Assembly: GCA_041559015.1 (NCBI GenBank)
Contig: JBFFED010000001.1
Coordinates: forward strand, 62,001-126,000
DNA: 64,000 bases
Direction of reading: 5' to 3'
Source: COMBO-56-21 sp041559015
GTDB lineage: Archaea > Thermoplasmatota > Thermoplasmata > UBA10834
Both the position numbers and the translations under genes were made by a program. Below are positions 42,301-50,077 of the stretch, in pieces. Positions within the stretch are counted from its first letter, which is position 1. Every line of letters begins with the position of its first letter. The notes under the pieces are model-generated. The model made no database searches. It was given only the letters and a program-made list of their open reading frames with translations, and was not told where the DNA came from.

Positions 42301-45300
42301 GAACGGTGGCCTCCCGTACCAAGGTAAGGTTCTTCACCAGCTCTGACCCTGCGCCGACTGCGATCGAGGTGGTCGATAGCGTGTATCCTGGTTCCGTCGT
42401 CGCCAGCTTGTACAGGCCGGAAAGCAAGCGCTCGAACTCGAACATGCCGTCCTCGTCCGTGACGGTGGACATCTTGCACCCGTTGGTGGTCTCGGTCATG
42501 ACGATCTCGACGTCGTTCGCGGCGTCGCCACCGAGATACGAGATGTACCCGGAGATTGTGCCAGGCATCAGGGCTAGCTTCTGCTCGGACTTCTGGCCAG
42601 GCGAGATCACGGCCCCCTTCTTGACAGTGATGTTGACTCCGCGTATGTCCGCCCAGAGGTCATAGATGCCCGGTGGCAGGGTCGTGTCGAATGTCCCCTC
42701 AGGGGCGTCGATCTCGAACTCGCTGCCGGTAATAAGGTCCTTGGCGTACACCGTCACGTCCCGGATGAGTTCGTCGGTCCCCACAGTGTAGTTGCCTTCC
42801 TTGTCCAGGTCCCAGAACAGGTCTGCCGTGACCTGGGTCTCGCGCATCTGGTAGTCCTTCGTTATGATGTAATCATAGACACCATCGCCATCCAGGTCGT
42901 ACGGGAGCCGCATGGCTTGGTCATCTGTCACGTTGAACTTGAGTCTGTCAATCACGTTCGACCCGACGAGCGAGGACGAAGTCACACCGCCGGCCGAGAG
43001 CACGACCGTGACCTCCCCGAAAGGTGCCAGGACGGAGTACTTCCCCTCTGAGTCGGTCAGGACGGACATGTGCGGGATGCCGTACTCATCCTGAACCGTC
43101 GCCCTTATGTTAGCGACTGGGTACCCCTCGAGGGTAGTCACGGTCCCGTTGACGTAGGCGCCCTCGTAATACTTCAGGAAGACGACGCCGGCGCCGTAGT
43201 AGGAGCCCGCTGAGTCGTCCACGTATCCCTGGGTCTCGCCGTTCTGTATCTTCTCCCTGAGTTCGAGAGCCTCGTCGTAGCTGACGGCGACCCATGCCTC
43301 CCGATGATATGGAATCTCCGAAATGGGGTACGGGTTGTAGTAGGCAGTCCTGTAGACCATTCTGAAGTGCTCCATGTTCCAGCCGGGCATCACGGGCTCG
43401 CTGGCCAACGACCCGGAGAGCCCCGGGATGCCTTCGTTCGACATACCGAGTTCGTACCCTGATACGCCGCACATCGCCCTGTAGAATGTTGAGTTGTAGA
43501 ACATCGGCTTGTAGACGAGCTTGTAATCGACGATCACCATGTCCGCTGTCACGGCGTCGATGTCGACCTCCCTGCCGTACTGGTCCACCGCCTTGATGTC
43601 GAAGAAGTCCACGGGAGTCGAGCCGTGCGCGATCCTGCGGTCCGAGAGCTTCGCGGGGGCGTAGAATATGCCCGTGTCCATGCCAGACCTTGGAAACATC
43701 CTGGAGTCGACGCTGAAGTACCTGATGTCCCACCCGGTCACGTCGCATAGGTCGCTATAGAAACCGACCAGCGACTCCTGGCCCATCTTCGCCAGCTCTA
43801 CCCTCGCGGCGACTATCCTCGCGTTGACCTCGCTCAGGTCGCTGTCCATCGGGCCATAGACCACAGAGTCTCCCAGGACCTCGTCTATGATGGACTGGGC
43901 TGGGCCGGATATTATCTGATCCATGCGCTCCGAGTCCACCTCGTACTTCTCGAAGAGAGAGTATATCTGGTTCTTGAGGTCAGGCTTGGTGACGCCCACC
44001 TGGATGAGCCGGTAGGAGAACAGCGCGACGACCTCCGTCTCGCTCTGCGCCATGATGATGTTCCCAGTCATCTGGAAACCGTTCTGGAAGTTATCGGCCA
44101 CTGTGGGATGCTCACCCGCCTGGGCGGCCTCGAAACCATAGTCCCACCAAGACACGTACGCCGGCCTCTCGGCGATTGCCGGTATGTCCGAATCGTAATC
44201 GGCGAACCAATCCCAGGCCGCCGGGAAATAGTACCGCTCAAGCGGTATCGAGTACCCGAATGCGCCCAGGTACCAGTTCGAGCCGTTGATCCTATCGTAG
44301 TCGTCAGGTTTGAGGAAATCGGGCATGCTCTCGTAGATCTGCTTGTCGAGAAGCGTCTTCGTCTCCGAGGGTATACCCGCATCGGTCCCGAACCACACGT
44401 TCGGAAGGACTACCATGAACGCGATGAACAGAACGCCCACTATGTGCCTTATCTTCACGCTCTTCCTGAATATCTGCCAATAAGACCCGCTCGCTCCTGT
44501 GAGCGACTTCCGGACGCTGTTGAAGTCGAGCGCGTCTATGATCATGACCGTGACCCAAGCCGCCGAGAGCGCGAACGCAGGAGCGGCATTGAACATGAAC
44601 CTGCCCGCGGAGATCGCCATGAAGATCGCTGCCCCGAGCCAGACGACGATGAATATGTACTCGGCCGTGGCCTTCTTGGGCACCTTCACAATGGCCCACA
44701 TGAGCCCGATGAGCGACAGGAAGAACGTGACCATGCCGAAGCTCATTGCGAGCTCGCTGAACTGGGGCGCGCGGGCCTCCGCGATGGTGGAGTACAGCTT
44801 GTTCTTCACGAAGTAGCCCTGTCCGCTGAGGATCGCCTCCGCGAGGCTCGGGTCCACCGCGTTGATGACGAGCACTCCGACCCCGAGCACCAGGAATATC
44901 GCCGGGAGCGTGAGCGTCCACGGGTAGTCCCTCGATATGACGAACAGGAGCCCGAAGACCACCGCCACGACGAAGAGATAAACTGGGACGTCAAACCTGA
45001 CGGGTATGAGGCTCTGCTCGTAATACACTGGGAATGAGAGCAGATAGCCGAATGCCATCGTAAGCGATATGATGATGGTTATGCTCGTTGAGTCGAACCC
45101 CTTGAACTTGTTGAGCAGTATCTGTATGACATAGTAGGCGAGCATGATGACGGCCACATAACCGAATCCGACCCATGCCATGATGACGCATCCGTACGCG
45201 ACCCCCGCCATCAGCGCATATATGATAGGGGTCCTGCTCTCCCGGAAGTAGCTGCTGAGACCCGCCTTTATGCTGGCCCGACTACGCCAGTTGTCGACCC

Positions 45301-45967
45301 ATTTCTTGTGTTCCTGTGTCTTTATAGCCCTGAGCAGGAAGAAGAAAGTCAAGACTATGAAGAACAGGATGAACGAGTCGTGGTCCGCCCCTGAGAACAC
45401 GCTCCTCTGGACATGCGAGGGCATGATCGCAAGGAAGAATGCGGCCACCAGTCCGGCCCTCCTGCTGAATATCTCCTTGCCCACGAGGTAAGTCGGGATG
45501 ATTGTGAGAGCGCCCCAGAACGCCGTTGACCAAAGCAGGGACCAGCCTACCGCGTCGTCCAGGGACTCGAAGAGCCCCTGAGCGAACACCGCGGGGACGA
45601 CTATGGACATGCTGTAGAACGGCGGACGGGGGTTCCTGATACCGTCCGGATAGTTGATGACAGGGTCCCAGTAGAGCTGTTTGCCTGTCTCGGCAGAGTA
45701 ATCTATGATCCGCTGCCAATAGTACGAGTCGGACCCTCCCGAAACGAGGTGTCCGTCCATGGCGGTATCGTATCCGAAGTATGTGCGCGTGAACAGGGCG
45801 ACCGCGAAGAGCAGGATGAGGATGAACAGGGTTGTCCAATTGGCGACCAGCCATTTCTTCAACTCGCTCGGTCCCCTGTCCCCCCTTCTGAACCAGGACA
45901 GAGGGGACCCAGCTGGGACTTCCCTCGCCTCAGACAAAGATAATGCCACCTGGTGATAGTAGCCCAC
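39383..45967 (-). CDS. aglB: AglB/STT3 oligosaccharyltransferase with giant beta-repeat ectodomain
   Basis: AglB transfers lipid-linked glycans to Asn in NxS/T sequons. The 2194-residue protein starts with about 13 membrane helices (about 45-535), a first-loop acidic motif (GGSDSYYW) and the catalytic-domain motif WWDYG near residues 605-609. About 930-1900 is an array of carboxypeptidase-regulatory-like or Ig-like repeats (GYPVANIRATVQD, DSEGKYSVLAPFGEV type blocks repeated many times). CARDB-like units follow (NTGNIEDTW, NNTGNVDDKF) and one C-terminal membrane helix. Typical archaeal AglB is 800-1000 residues. The TATA box is too close for the GTG at 45967; GTG 45949 fits better. Sequons are common in the ectodomain. 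Confidence 0.93.
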   Translation of the reverse strand: MGYYHQVALSLSEAREVPAGSPLSWFRRGDRGPSELKKWLVANWTTLFILILLFAVALFTRTYFGYDTAMDGHLVSGGSDSYYWQRIIDYSAETGKQLYWDPVINYPDGIRNPRPPFYSMSIVVPAVFAQGLFESLDDAVGWSLLWSTAFWGALTIIPTYLVGKEIFSRRAGLVAAFFLAIMPSHVQRSVFSGADHDSFILFFIVLTFFFLLRAIKTQEHKKWVDNWRSRASIKAGLSSYFRESRTPIIYALMAGVAYGCVIMAWVGFGYVAVIMLAYYVIQILLNKFKGFDSTSITIIISLTMAFGYLLSFPVYYEQSLIPVRFDVPVYLFVVAVVFGLLFVISRDYPWTLTLPAIFLVLGVGVLVINAVDPSLAEAILSGQGYFVKNKLYSTIAEARAPQFSELAMSFGMVTFFLSLIGLMWAIVKVPKKATAEYIFIVVWLGAAIFMAISAGRFMFNAAPAFALSAAWVTVMIIDALDFNSVRKSLTGASGSYWQIFRKSVKIRHIVGVLFIAFMVVLPNVWFGTDAGIPSETKTLLDKQIYESMPDFLKPDDYDRINGSNWYLGAFGYSIPLERYYFPAAWDWFADYDSDIPAIAERPAYVSWWDYGFEAAQAGEHPTVADNFQNGFQMTGNIIMAQSETEVVALFSYRLIQVGVTKPDLKNQIYSLFEKYEVDSERMDQIISGPAQSIIDEVLGDSVVYGPMDSDLSEVNARIVAARVELAKMGQESLVGFYSDLCDVTGWDIRYFSVDSRMFPRSGMDTGIFYAPAKLSDRRIAHGSTPVDFFDIKAVDQYGREVDIDAVTADMVIVDYKLVYKPMFYNSTFYRAMCGVSGYELGMSNEGIPGLSGSLASEPVMPGWNMEHFRMVYRTAYYNPYPISEIPYHREAWVAVSYDEALELREKIQNGETQGYVDDSAGSYYGAGVVFLKYYEGAYVNGTVTTLEGYPVANIRATVQDEYGIPHMSVLTDSEGKYSVLAPFGEVTVVLSAGGVTSSSLVGSNVIDRLKFNVTDDQAMRLPYDLDGDGVYDYIITKDYQMRETQVTADLFWDLDKEGNYTVGTDELIRDVTVYAKDLITGSEFEIDAPEGTFDTTLPPGIYDLWADIRGVNITVKKGAVISPGQKSEQKLALMPGTISGYISYLGGDAANDVEIVMTETTNGCKMSTVTDEDGMFEFERLLSGLYKLATTEPGYTLSTTSIAVGAGSELVKNLTLVREATVQVRVFKDGVCVPYAAYELTDVYSPTAVISGQTDASGLIVAKVPMGVWTLRAVHSVGFESYAGVKTLDLRTADSITATVSLSQASVVSGGARTPAGLMIKTGHVVFENSDGVRISARIDTLGVYKLELPYGTYRVTSYYITERCIFSGTIDVTGPRTNLQVNMVSGVLVQGAIWLDRDSASTLMPEELGKFAKLRLIDHTGALFTVSAADDGTFLLMYPKGTDAVLSVGDAGYSQWSVTSNFLNDTADVGVVAEPDEILLQGRVTYDGLGLRGVQLSFLPLVPMLDVVTAITVTGGYYTVNLLPAAYIVSVDQDTSPMGGERYMFEAEVAFYPSGTPVEYSFSPQKKIEMYGYLFGAASDIELRLVGPETKVLALDVNISYSTYLLPGEYSVYAKSAVGESMYANITSVTLSMDSREHDFQLQLASELYGAISVNGRPATKSVAVTAVSSFGETVETISSMSSYSVELPQGEYTVMFSLEDTRLVDGRTLYVEYDHEAYVVIGVSELRLDPSLEMRLDNTTFSGVVYDPEGTPTRANVKMFPSSIYGLGLEFWTDVSGSFNASVQPGDYTIQITRPQDKGSFLSTIRLDRDVPMEQSFDMEIGLYISGQVLVGDVGTSVEVSVASGSAKLKVTSDASGSFKILVPEGNYTLSAVTTMIENGLTVTYTGSLDLTAEGTDKYVTLTLVRDSKRSVSVSWDRNLTQTVPPGVLVRYAFTVTNTGNIEDTWLVTSSTADFNVTFIPDTFELGFGAEGQVTVVAEIIAHDDVAAGETVIGAVVRSKTQSSARTTLNMYLNVSPVHDVRIHSLNESMPSASWSTITKFTVNNTGNVDDKFQVAVSNLDSLVTLGWTATIIDLETGDEVTEVEVPAFGSTELAVNFTAIRSVPDTTASALVFAASVESPSSSTYGSVQVMLPDLLVGPGDVTAERADISYEYDASKVLINISLAIALASLVVMFFALRKRKGLGKGGASK

Positions 45968-45981
45968 CGATTACAAGGGTG

Positions 45982-45992
45982 CTATATATACG
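45982..45992 (-). promoter_or_regulatory. TATA box of the aglB operon
   Basis: Reverse strand CGTATATATAG, near consensus. Its centre is about 20 bases from GTG 45967 and 38 bases from GTG 45949, which argues that translation starts at the second GTG (VALSLSEAREV). Confidence 0.7.
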
Positions 45993-46093
45993 TTATCTGC
46001 CGGCGCGCGCCCGACGGAGGCAGGCACACCTAGCCATCTGGCACATCCCGATTTCGCACCTCGGAGGGCCACAGAACCGCGATAAACGGCTTC

Positions 46094-46735
46094 TCAGCCG
46101 ACCTCACGCACCTCGGCGGCCATCCTGCTAGCGGCGTCTGCAGGGTCCTTGGCCTCGTATATCGCTCGGCCGACGATGATGTAGTCGGCCCCCGCCTTGA
46201 TAGCGTCCGAGGCCTTGCCCCCCTGAGCCCCCACACCCGGGCTGATGATCTCCATATCCCCTATGATCCTCCTCAGCTCGGCAATCCTCTCTGGCCTCGT
46301 CGCCGGGGCGACGATACCTCTCGCACCCGCGGCTTTCGCCATCGCTGCGACCGTGTCCGCTATCGGGGCCGTGAACTGCCTGCCCCCCGGGTGGCTCATC
46401 TCCGTGAGGACGAAGACCTGCCCCTTCGAAGCATCGACGCATGCCTTGACAGAGTCCTCGCCCGCGAACCCGTGGCAGATGACGGCGCTCGCGCCCCTGG
46501 CCATCGCCTGCTCCACGATGAGCCTGTTCGTGTTCGGTATATCAGAGATCTTCATGTCGCATATGACCGGTTTCACCTCGGACATCTCGGTGATGATCTC
46601 CGGCCCCGCCGCGAGTATCAACGGCCAGTTGATCTTGATGGCGTCCACATGGCCCTTGACCGCCCCGACGACCCGCATCGCGTCCGCGCGGGACGTGACG
46701 TCGAGGGCTAGTATGATCCTATTCCTCTTCTGCAT
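46094..46735 (-). CDS. pyrF: Orotidine 5'-phosphate decarboxylase
   Basis: PyrF converts OMP to UMP in pyrimidine synthesis. The 213-residue protein has ILALDVTSRADAM (first Asp), AIKINWPLIL (Lys), the catalytic DMKISDIPNT (Asp-Lys-Asp triad) and C-terminal SPGVGAQGG and DYIIVGRAIYEAKDP, which bind the phosphate. Length and motifs match archaeal PyrF. It is transcribed alone, divergent from a radical SAM gene, with an AGATTAACGG element upstream on its strand. Confidence 0.97.
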   Translation of the reverse strand: MQKRNRIILALDVTSRADAMRVVGAVKGHVDAIKINWPLILAAGPEIITEMSEVKPVICDMKISDIPNTNRLIVEQAMARGASAVICHGFAGEDSVKACVDASKGQVFVLTEMSHPGGRQFTAPIADTVAAMAKAAGARGIVAPATRPERIAELRRIIGDMEIISPGVGAQGGKASDAIKAGADYIIVGRAIYEAKDPADAASRMAAEVREVG

Positions 46736-46833
46736 CCTCTCCCCGTCGACCTGAACGACAACCGTCCCGTTAATCTTTTCCTGGCACGAAGTGGCGCATC
46801 AGTTGAATAGCAGAGAGCTAGATACCTGCCCTG

Positions 46834-47919
46834 ATGCCAGAGATACGCCGGCTGCCCCGGCGTTCCGCTTACACGCGGAGGCTCCCGAAGGGGTGCGTCC
46901 TGTGCGAGAAGGGGGCGAAGCTTGTCCTGTTAGTCACGGGCAGGTGCGGGCAGAGATGCCGCTACTGCCCGTTGTCCTCCGAGAAGCGGGGGAAGGACGT
47001 GTTCTTCGCCAACGAACGAAGGGTTTCAGACATCGCCGAAGTCCTGGACGAGGCCTGCCTGATGGACGCGCTTGGGACGGGAATCACCGGAGGGGACCCG
47101 CTTGTCGCCTTGGACAGGACCGTCGAATCAATAAACGGCCTGAAGATGCGCTTCGGGACAGGGCATCACATCCATCTTTACACCTCGACAGCCAGGCCTG
47201 ACAGAATCCGCAAGGTTGCCAGGGCCGGACTGGACGAGATACGGTTCCATCCTCCGCTCGAGAGGTGGACGGCCCTCGAGGCCTCGGAGTACAAGGACGC
47301 TCTCAAGCTGTCGAAGCGGCTCGGAATGGCCGTCGGGATGGAGATACCAGTCATCCCTGGCAGAGAGGCCGGCCTTGTCGCTGCGGTGGCCTTCGCCGAC
47401 AGAATGGAGCTCGACTTCGTGAACCTCAATGAGCTGGAGTTCTCTGAGACCAACTGGCGCTCCCTGCGGGCGCTCGGGCTCGACGTGAGAAAGGACGATG
47501 ACATATCTTCCGGGGTCGAAGGGAGCGAACCCCTAGCCAGGGACCTTCTGAAGCTCGAGACGGACATCTCACTTCACTATTGCTCGGCGGCCTTCAAGGA
47601 CGGCGTGCAGCTCAGACGGAGGATCATGCGCCGCGCGAAGAACGTCCGAAGGCCCCACGAGGTGCTGACAAAGGACGGCACCCTCGTCAAAGGGGTGATC
47701 GAAACCGATCTGGTGGCGGCGACAGCCGCATACATCATCAAGAGGTTCGGGGTGCCCGGCAGCCTCCTCTGGGGGGACGGCCGCAAGAAGAGGCTGGAGG
47801 TCGCCCCGTGGGTGCTCGAAGAGATAGCGGAGGAGATGGACCTGCCCAGCTACATCGTGGAGGAGTATCCGACAGCGGACAGGCTCGAGGTCGAGAGGGA
47901 GCCGCTCAGGCGACGCTGA
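46834..47919 (+). CDS. Radical SAM protein, COG2108 type (PflA-related)
   Basis: A 361-residue archaeal radical SAM protein resembling the uncharacterised group related to pyruvate formate-lyase activase (COG2108). The cluster motif is CGQRCRYC (C-x3-C-x2-C), followed by GTGITGGDP as the SAM GGE-like motif with Asp in place of Glu. An N-terminal CVLCEKGAKLVL precedes the core and may bind another metal. The C-terminal third (HYCSAAFKDGVQLRRR) has conserved Cys/His and basic residues. Function unknown. It converges with the nusA-like gene, overlapping by 14 bases. Confidence 0.82.
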   Translation: MPEIRRLPRRSAYTRRLPKGCVLCEKGAKLVLLVTGRCGQRCRYCPLSSEKRGKDVFFANERRVSDIAEVLDEACLMDALGTGITGGDPLVALDRTVESINGLKMRFGTGHHIHLYTSTARPDRIRKVARAGLDEIRFHPPLERWTALEASEYKDALKLSKRLGMAVGMEIPVIPGREAGLVAAVAFADRMELDFVNLNELEFSETNWRSLRALGLDVRKDDDISSGVEGSEPLARDLLKLETDISLHYCSAAFKDGVQLRRRIMRRAKNVRRPHEVLTKDGTLVKGVIETDLVAATAAYIIKRFGVPGSLLWGDGRKKRLEVAPWVLEEIAEEMDLPSYIVEEYPTADRLEVEREPLRRR

Positions 47920-48331
47920 TGCTCTGGACGTTGTGGTGCCTGTTGACGACCTCTCGGGCTATCCTCAGGTTCTTGCCGTTCTTACCGATGGCCTTCCCCT
48001 TCATCTTCGGGTCGACGGTCACGGTGGCGTGTATGATGTTGCCCCTGTCCTCGATCGTGACGCTCTTGACGGAGTAGGTGTGAAAGACGTTCTTGATGAA
48101 CGTCTCAGGGTCCTCAGAGTACTCTATCACGTGAATGTTCTTCCCAGTGAGGTCGTGGAGCCTTATGACATTCTCGCCCTTCTTCCCGACCGCCCTGCTC
48201 CCCTGACCCTTCTCTACCACGAACACGAGCTTCTCCTCTGTCTCGAGGCAATCCTTGACCTGCGTGGCCGTGATCTTCTCGAAGAGCGATATGTACCTCA
48301 GAGTGTCCCCGGTGAACGTGATGTCTGCCAT
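47906..48331 (-). CDS. nusA: NusA-like KH-domain transcription/translation factor (archaeal)
   Basis: Archaeal NusA keeps only the two KH RNA-binding domains. The 141-residue protein shows both GxxG loops, AVGKKGENV in KH1 and AIGKNGKNL in KH2. The start is ATG 48331 (MADITFTGDT); the frame stays open to 48490 but the extra part overlaps rpl30e. It is the last gene of the RNA polymerase operon, in the order conserved in archaea (rpoH-B-A1-A2-L30e-nusA). In many archaea S12, S7 and elongation factors follow, but here a convergent radical SAM gene ends the cluster. Confidence 0.94.
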   Translation of the reverse strand: MADITFTGDTLRYISLFEKITATQVKDCLETEEKLVFVVEKGQGSRAVGKKGENVIRLHDLTGKNIHVIEYSEDPETFIKNVFHTYSVKSVTIEDRGNIIHATVTVDPKMKGKAIGKNGKNLRIAREVVNRHHNVQSISVA

Positions 48332-48345
48332 GATGTTTCCACTCG

Positions 48346-48624
48346 TCACGCGGAGAGTATGTTGGATTCCCCCGGGCTCACGACCGACAGGACGGATATG
48401 GCGAAAGGTTTTCCGCACGCGCTGCCGAGCTCGACGTTGGTCCCGCTGAACATGAGCACCTTCGTCTTGCTTCCTGAAGGGACTATCCACTTGTCGGGGC
48501 AGTTGGAGGCGAAGACGACCATCTTCGCCTCCTCCTTCGCCAGGGATCTTCTGGTCTCAGCGAGCCCGAACCTGACGTCGCCCGTGGCCGCCGCAGTCTT
48601 GAGCGCTCTCGCGATATCAATCAT
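48346..48624 (-). CDS. rpl30e: 50S ribosomal protein L30e
   Basis: A 92-residue L7Ae/L30e-family RNA-binding protein of the large subunit. Its location between rpoA2 and nusA is the conserved one, and the sequence has the fold pattern DIARALKTAAATGDVRFGLAET, KMVVFASNCPD (nucleic-acid contact) and GTNVELGSACGKPFAISVLSV. It overlaps the end of rpoA2 by eight bases, showing translational coupling. Confidence 0.93.
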   Translation of the reverse strand: MIDIARALKTAAATGDVRFGLAETRRSLAKEEAKMVVFASNCPDKWIVPSGSKTKVLMFSGTNVELGSACGKPFAISVLSVVSPGESNILSA

Positions 48625-50077
48625 TGCTGTTCACCCTCTCCTTTCCGCCTGGGGCCCACACAAGGTTGACGGCCCCTGTGCCGACAGTGACTGGCTGGCC
48701 CACTATGATGTTCTCCACGACGCCCTCCAGGGAGTCCACCTCGCCGGTGATGCCAGCCCTGAGCAGGTGCGTGGATGTGATCTCGAATGCCGCCCTGGCG
48801 AGCACGCTCGACTTGCGGCCCGATATGCCGTGTCTGCCAATTGCCTTCACGTCGCCGTCGCTCGTCATCAGGTCCGCAACCAGCATGATGTGCCGTATGT
48901 CCACCGTGAGACCCTGTTCCTCGAGCGTCCTGGACGCCTCGATTATGATGGACCTGCGCGCGGCCTCGACTCCCAGCGCCTCGTATATCTCGAGTATGCT
49001 GTTGGTCGTGGTGCCCTTTCTGTCGACATGGTCGATGAGTAGCACCTTCTCCAGGTTGGAGCCCTCGGTGTAGATTATGTAGTGGCCGCCGACCCTGCGA
49101 ATGACCGCCCTCTGGATGCCCTCGACGCCCTTGATGGGGCAGAACTTCGTGTCCTCGGATATCTTCTGGAGCTTCTTGTAGGACGGCTCGTCGCACCGGA
49201 TGACGATGTTGCCCTCCCGCATCTCCGCCATGCCCTTGATGCCCTTCGCCTTGTTCAGGGCCTTGAGGACTTCCTCCGGGGTCGCGGACTTGCGGTCCAT
49301 CTTCTTCCGGTCGAGCTTCACGATCACCTCCATCGAGTTGATGTCGGTGTCGACGTCCGCGATGTCTATCAGGTTCGTGCGCTCGATGTTCGACGCGATG
49401 AGCCTGACCTTCTCAAGGTCGTCGTAAACGCTCTCCTCGAGGTGTATCTCCATGATTGGCGTGCTCGGGACCCTCCTGGCGTCCACTATCTCTATCAGCC
49501 TAGGCAGGCCGAGCGTGACGTTCATCTCGGCGACTCCCGCGTAGTGGAAGGTTCTCATGGTCATCTGCGTGCCCGGCTCGCCTATGCTCTGCGCGGCGAT
49601 GATCCCGACGGACTCGTTCGGGTCGACCTTGTGAGTATCGAAGCGCTCCCAGGTCAACTCGAGCATCTTGTCGATGAGTTTGTCCGGTATCTCGACCCCC
49701 TCCAACCTGGAGGCCAGGTCCTGCACGACCGCCCTCGGGAGCTTCCTGCCCTTCTTCTCGAGTATCTTGAACATCTTCTTCTCAAGGGGCGTGGGCTCCG
49801 TGACCTTGACTGGGAGCGGCGCCTTCTTGAGCTGGATCTTTCTCAGGGGCTTCTCCTTCTTCTTCCTCGGCATCCGGTCCTTCGCCTTCGCCGCCTGTAG
49901 GACCTGTTTCAGCTTCTTCTCGCCGAGCATCTTCTCGATCTCGCGCTTGACCTTGTCGCTCGCCCTTGCGACCTTGGTGAAAGTGTAGCCTGCATCGACG
50001 AGCTTCTGCGCGGTCTTCTCATCCACGCCCTTCTTGACGAAGACCTCGACGGCATTCTTGGTTGCCATGTGGATCAC
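48617..50077 (-). CDS. rpoA2: DNA-directed RNA polymerase subunit A''
   Basis: The C-terminal part of the largest RNA polymerase subunit; it completes the active-site cleft. From about residue 145 the sequence is standard: VGIIAAQSIGEPGTQMTMRTFHYAG (trigger-loop region), LGLPRLIEIVDAR and the jaw/clamp C-terminus (GRHGISGRKSSVLARAAFE). The first 140 residues are unusual: a helix-hairpin-helix-like stretch (VKKGVDEKTAQKLVDAGY) and a Lys-rich linker (PRKKKEKPLRKIQLKK). Typical archaeal A'' is 380-400 residues, so this is about 90 longer. It overlaps rpoA1 by four bases. Confidence 0.97.
   Translation of the reverse strand: MIHMATKNAVEVFVKKGVDEKTAQKLVDAGYTFTKVARASDKVKREIEKMLGEKKLKQVLQAAKAKDRMPRKKKEKPLRKIQLKKAPLPVKVTEPTPLEKKMFKILEKKGRKLPRAVVQDLASRLEGVEIPDKLIDKMLELTWERFDTHKVDPNESVGIIAAQSIGEPGTQMTMRTFHYAGVAEMNVTLGLPRLIEIVDARRVPSTPIMEIHLEESVYDDLEKVRLIASNIERTNLIDIADVDTDINSMEVIVKLDRKKMDRKSATPEEVLKALNKAKGIKGMAEMREGNIVIRCDEPSYKKLQKISEDTKFCPIKGVEGIQRAVIRRVGGHYIIYTEGSNLEKVLLIDHVDRKGTTTNSILEIYEALGVEAARRSIIIEASRTLEEQGLTVDIRHIMLVADLMTSDGDVKAIGRHGISGRKSSVLARAAFEITSTHLLRAGITGEVDSLEGVVENIIVGQPVTVGTGAVNLVWAPGGKERVNSND

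Noticed and set aside
44108..45037. Plus-strand ORF (309 codons) opposite aglB
   Set aside because: Composition is Arg/His/Glu repeats typical of antisense to membrane helices; no start signals.
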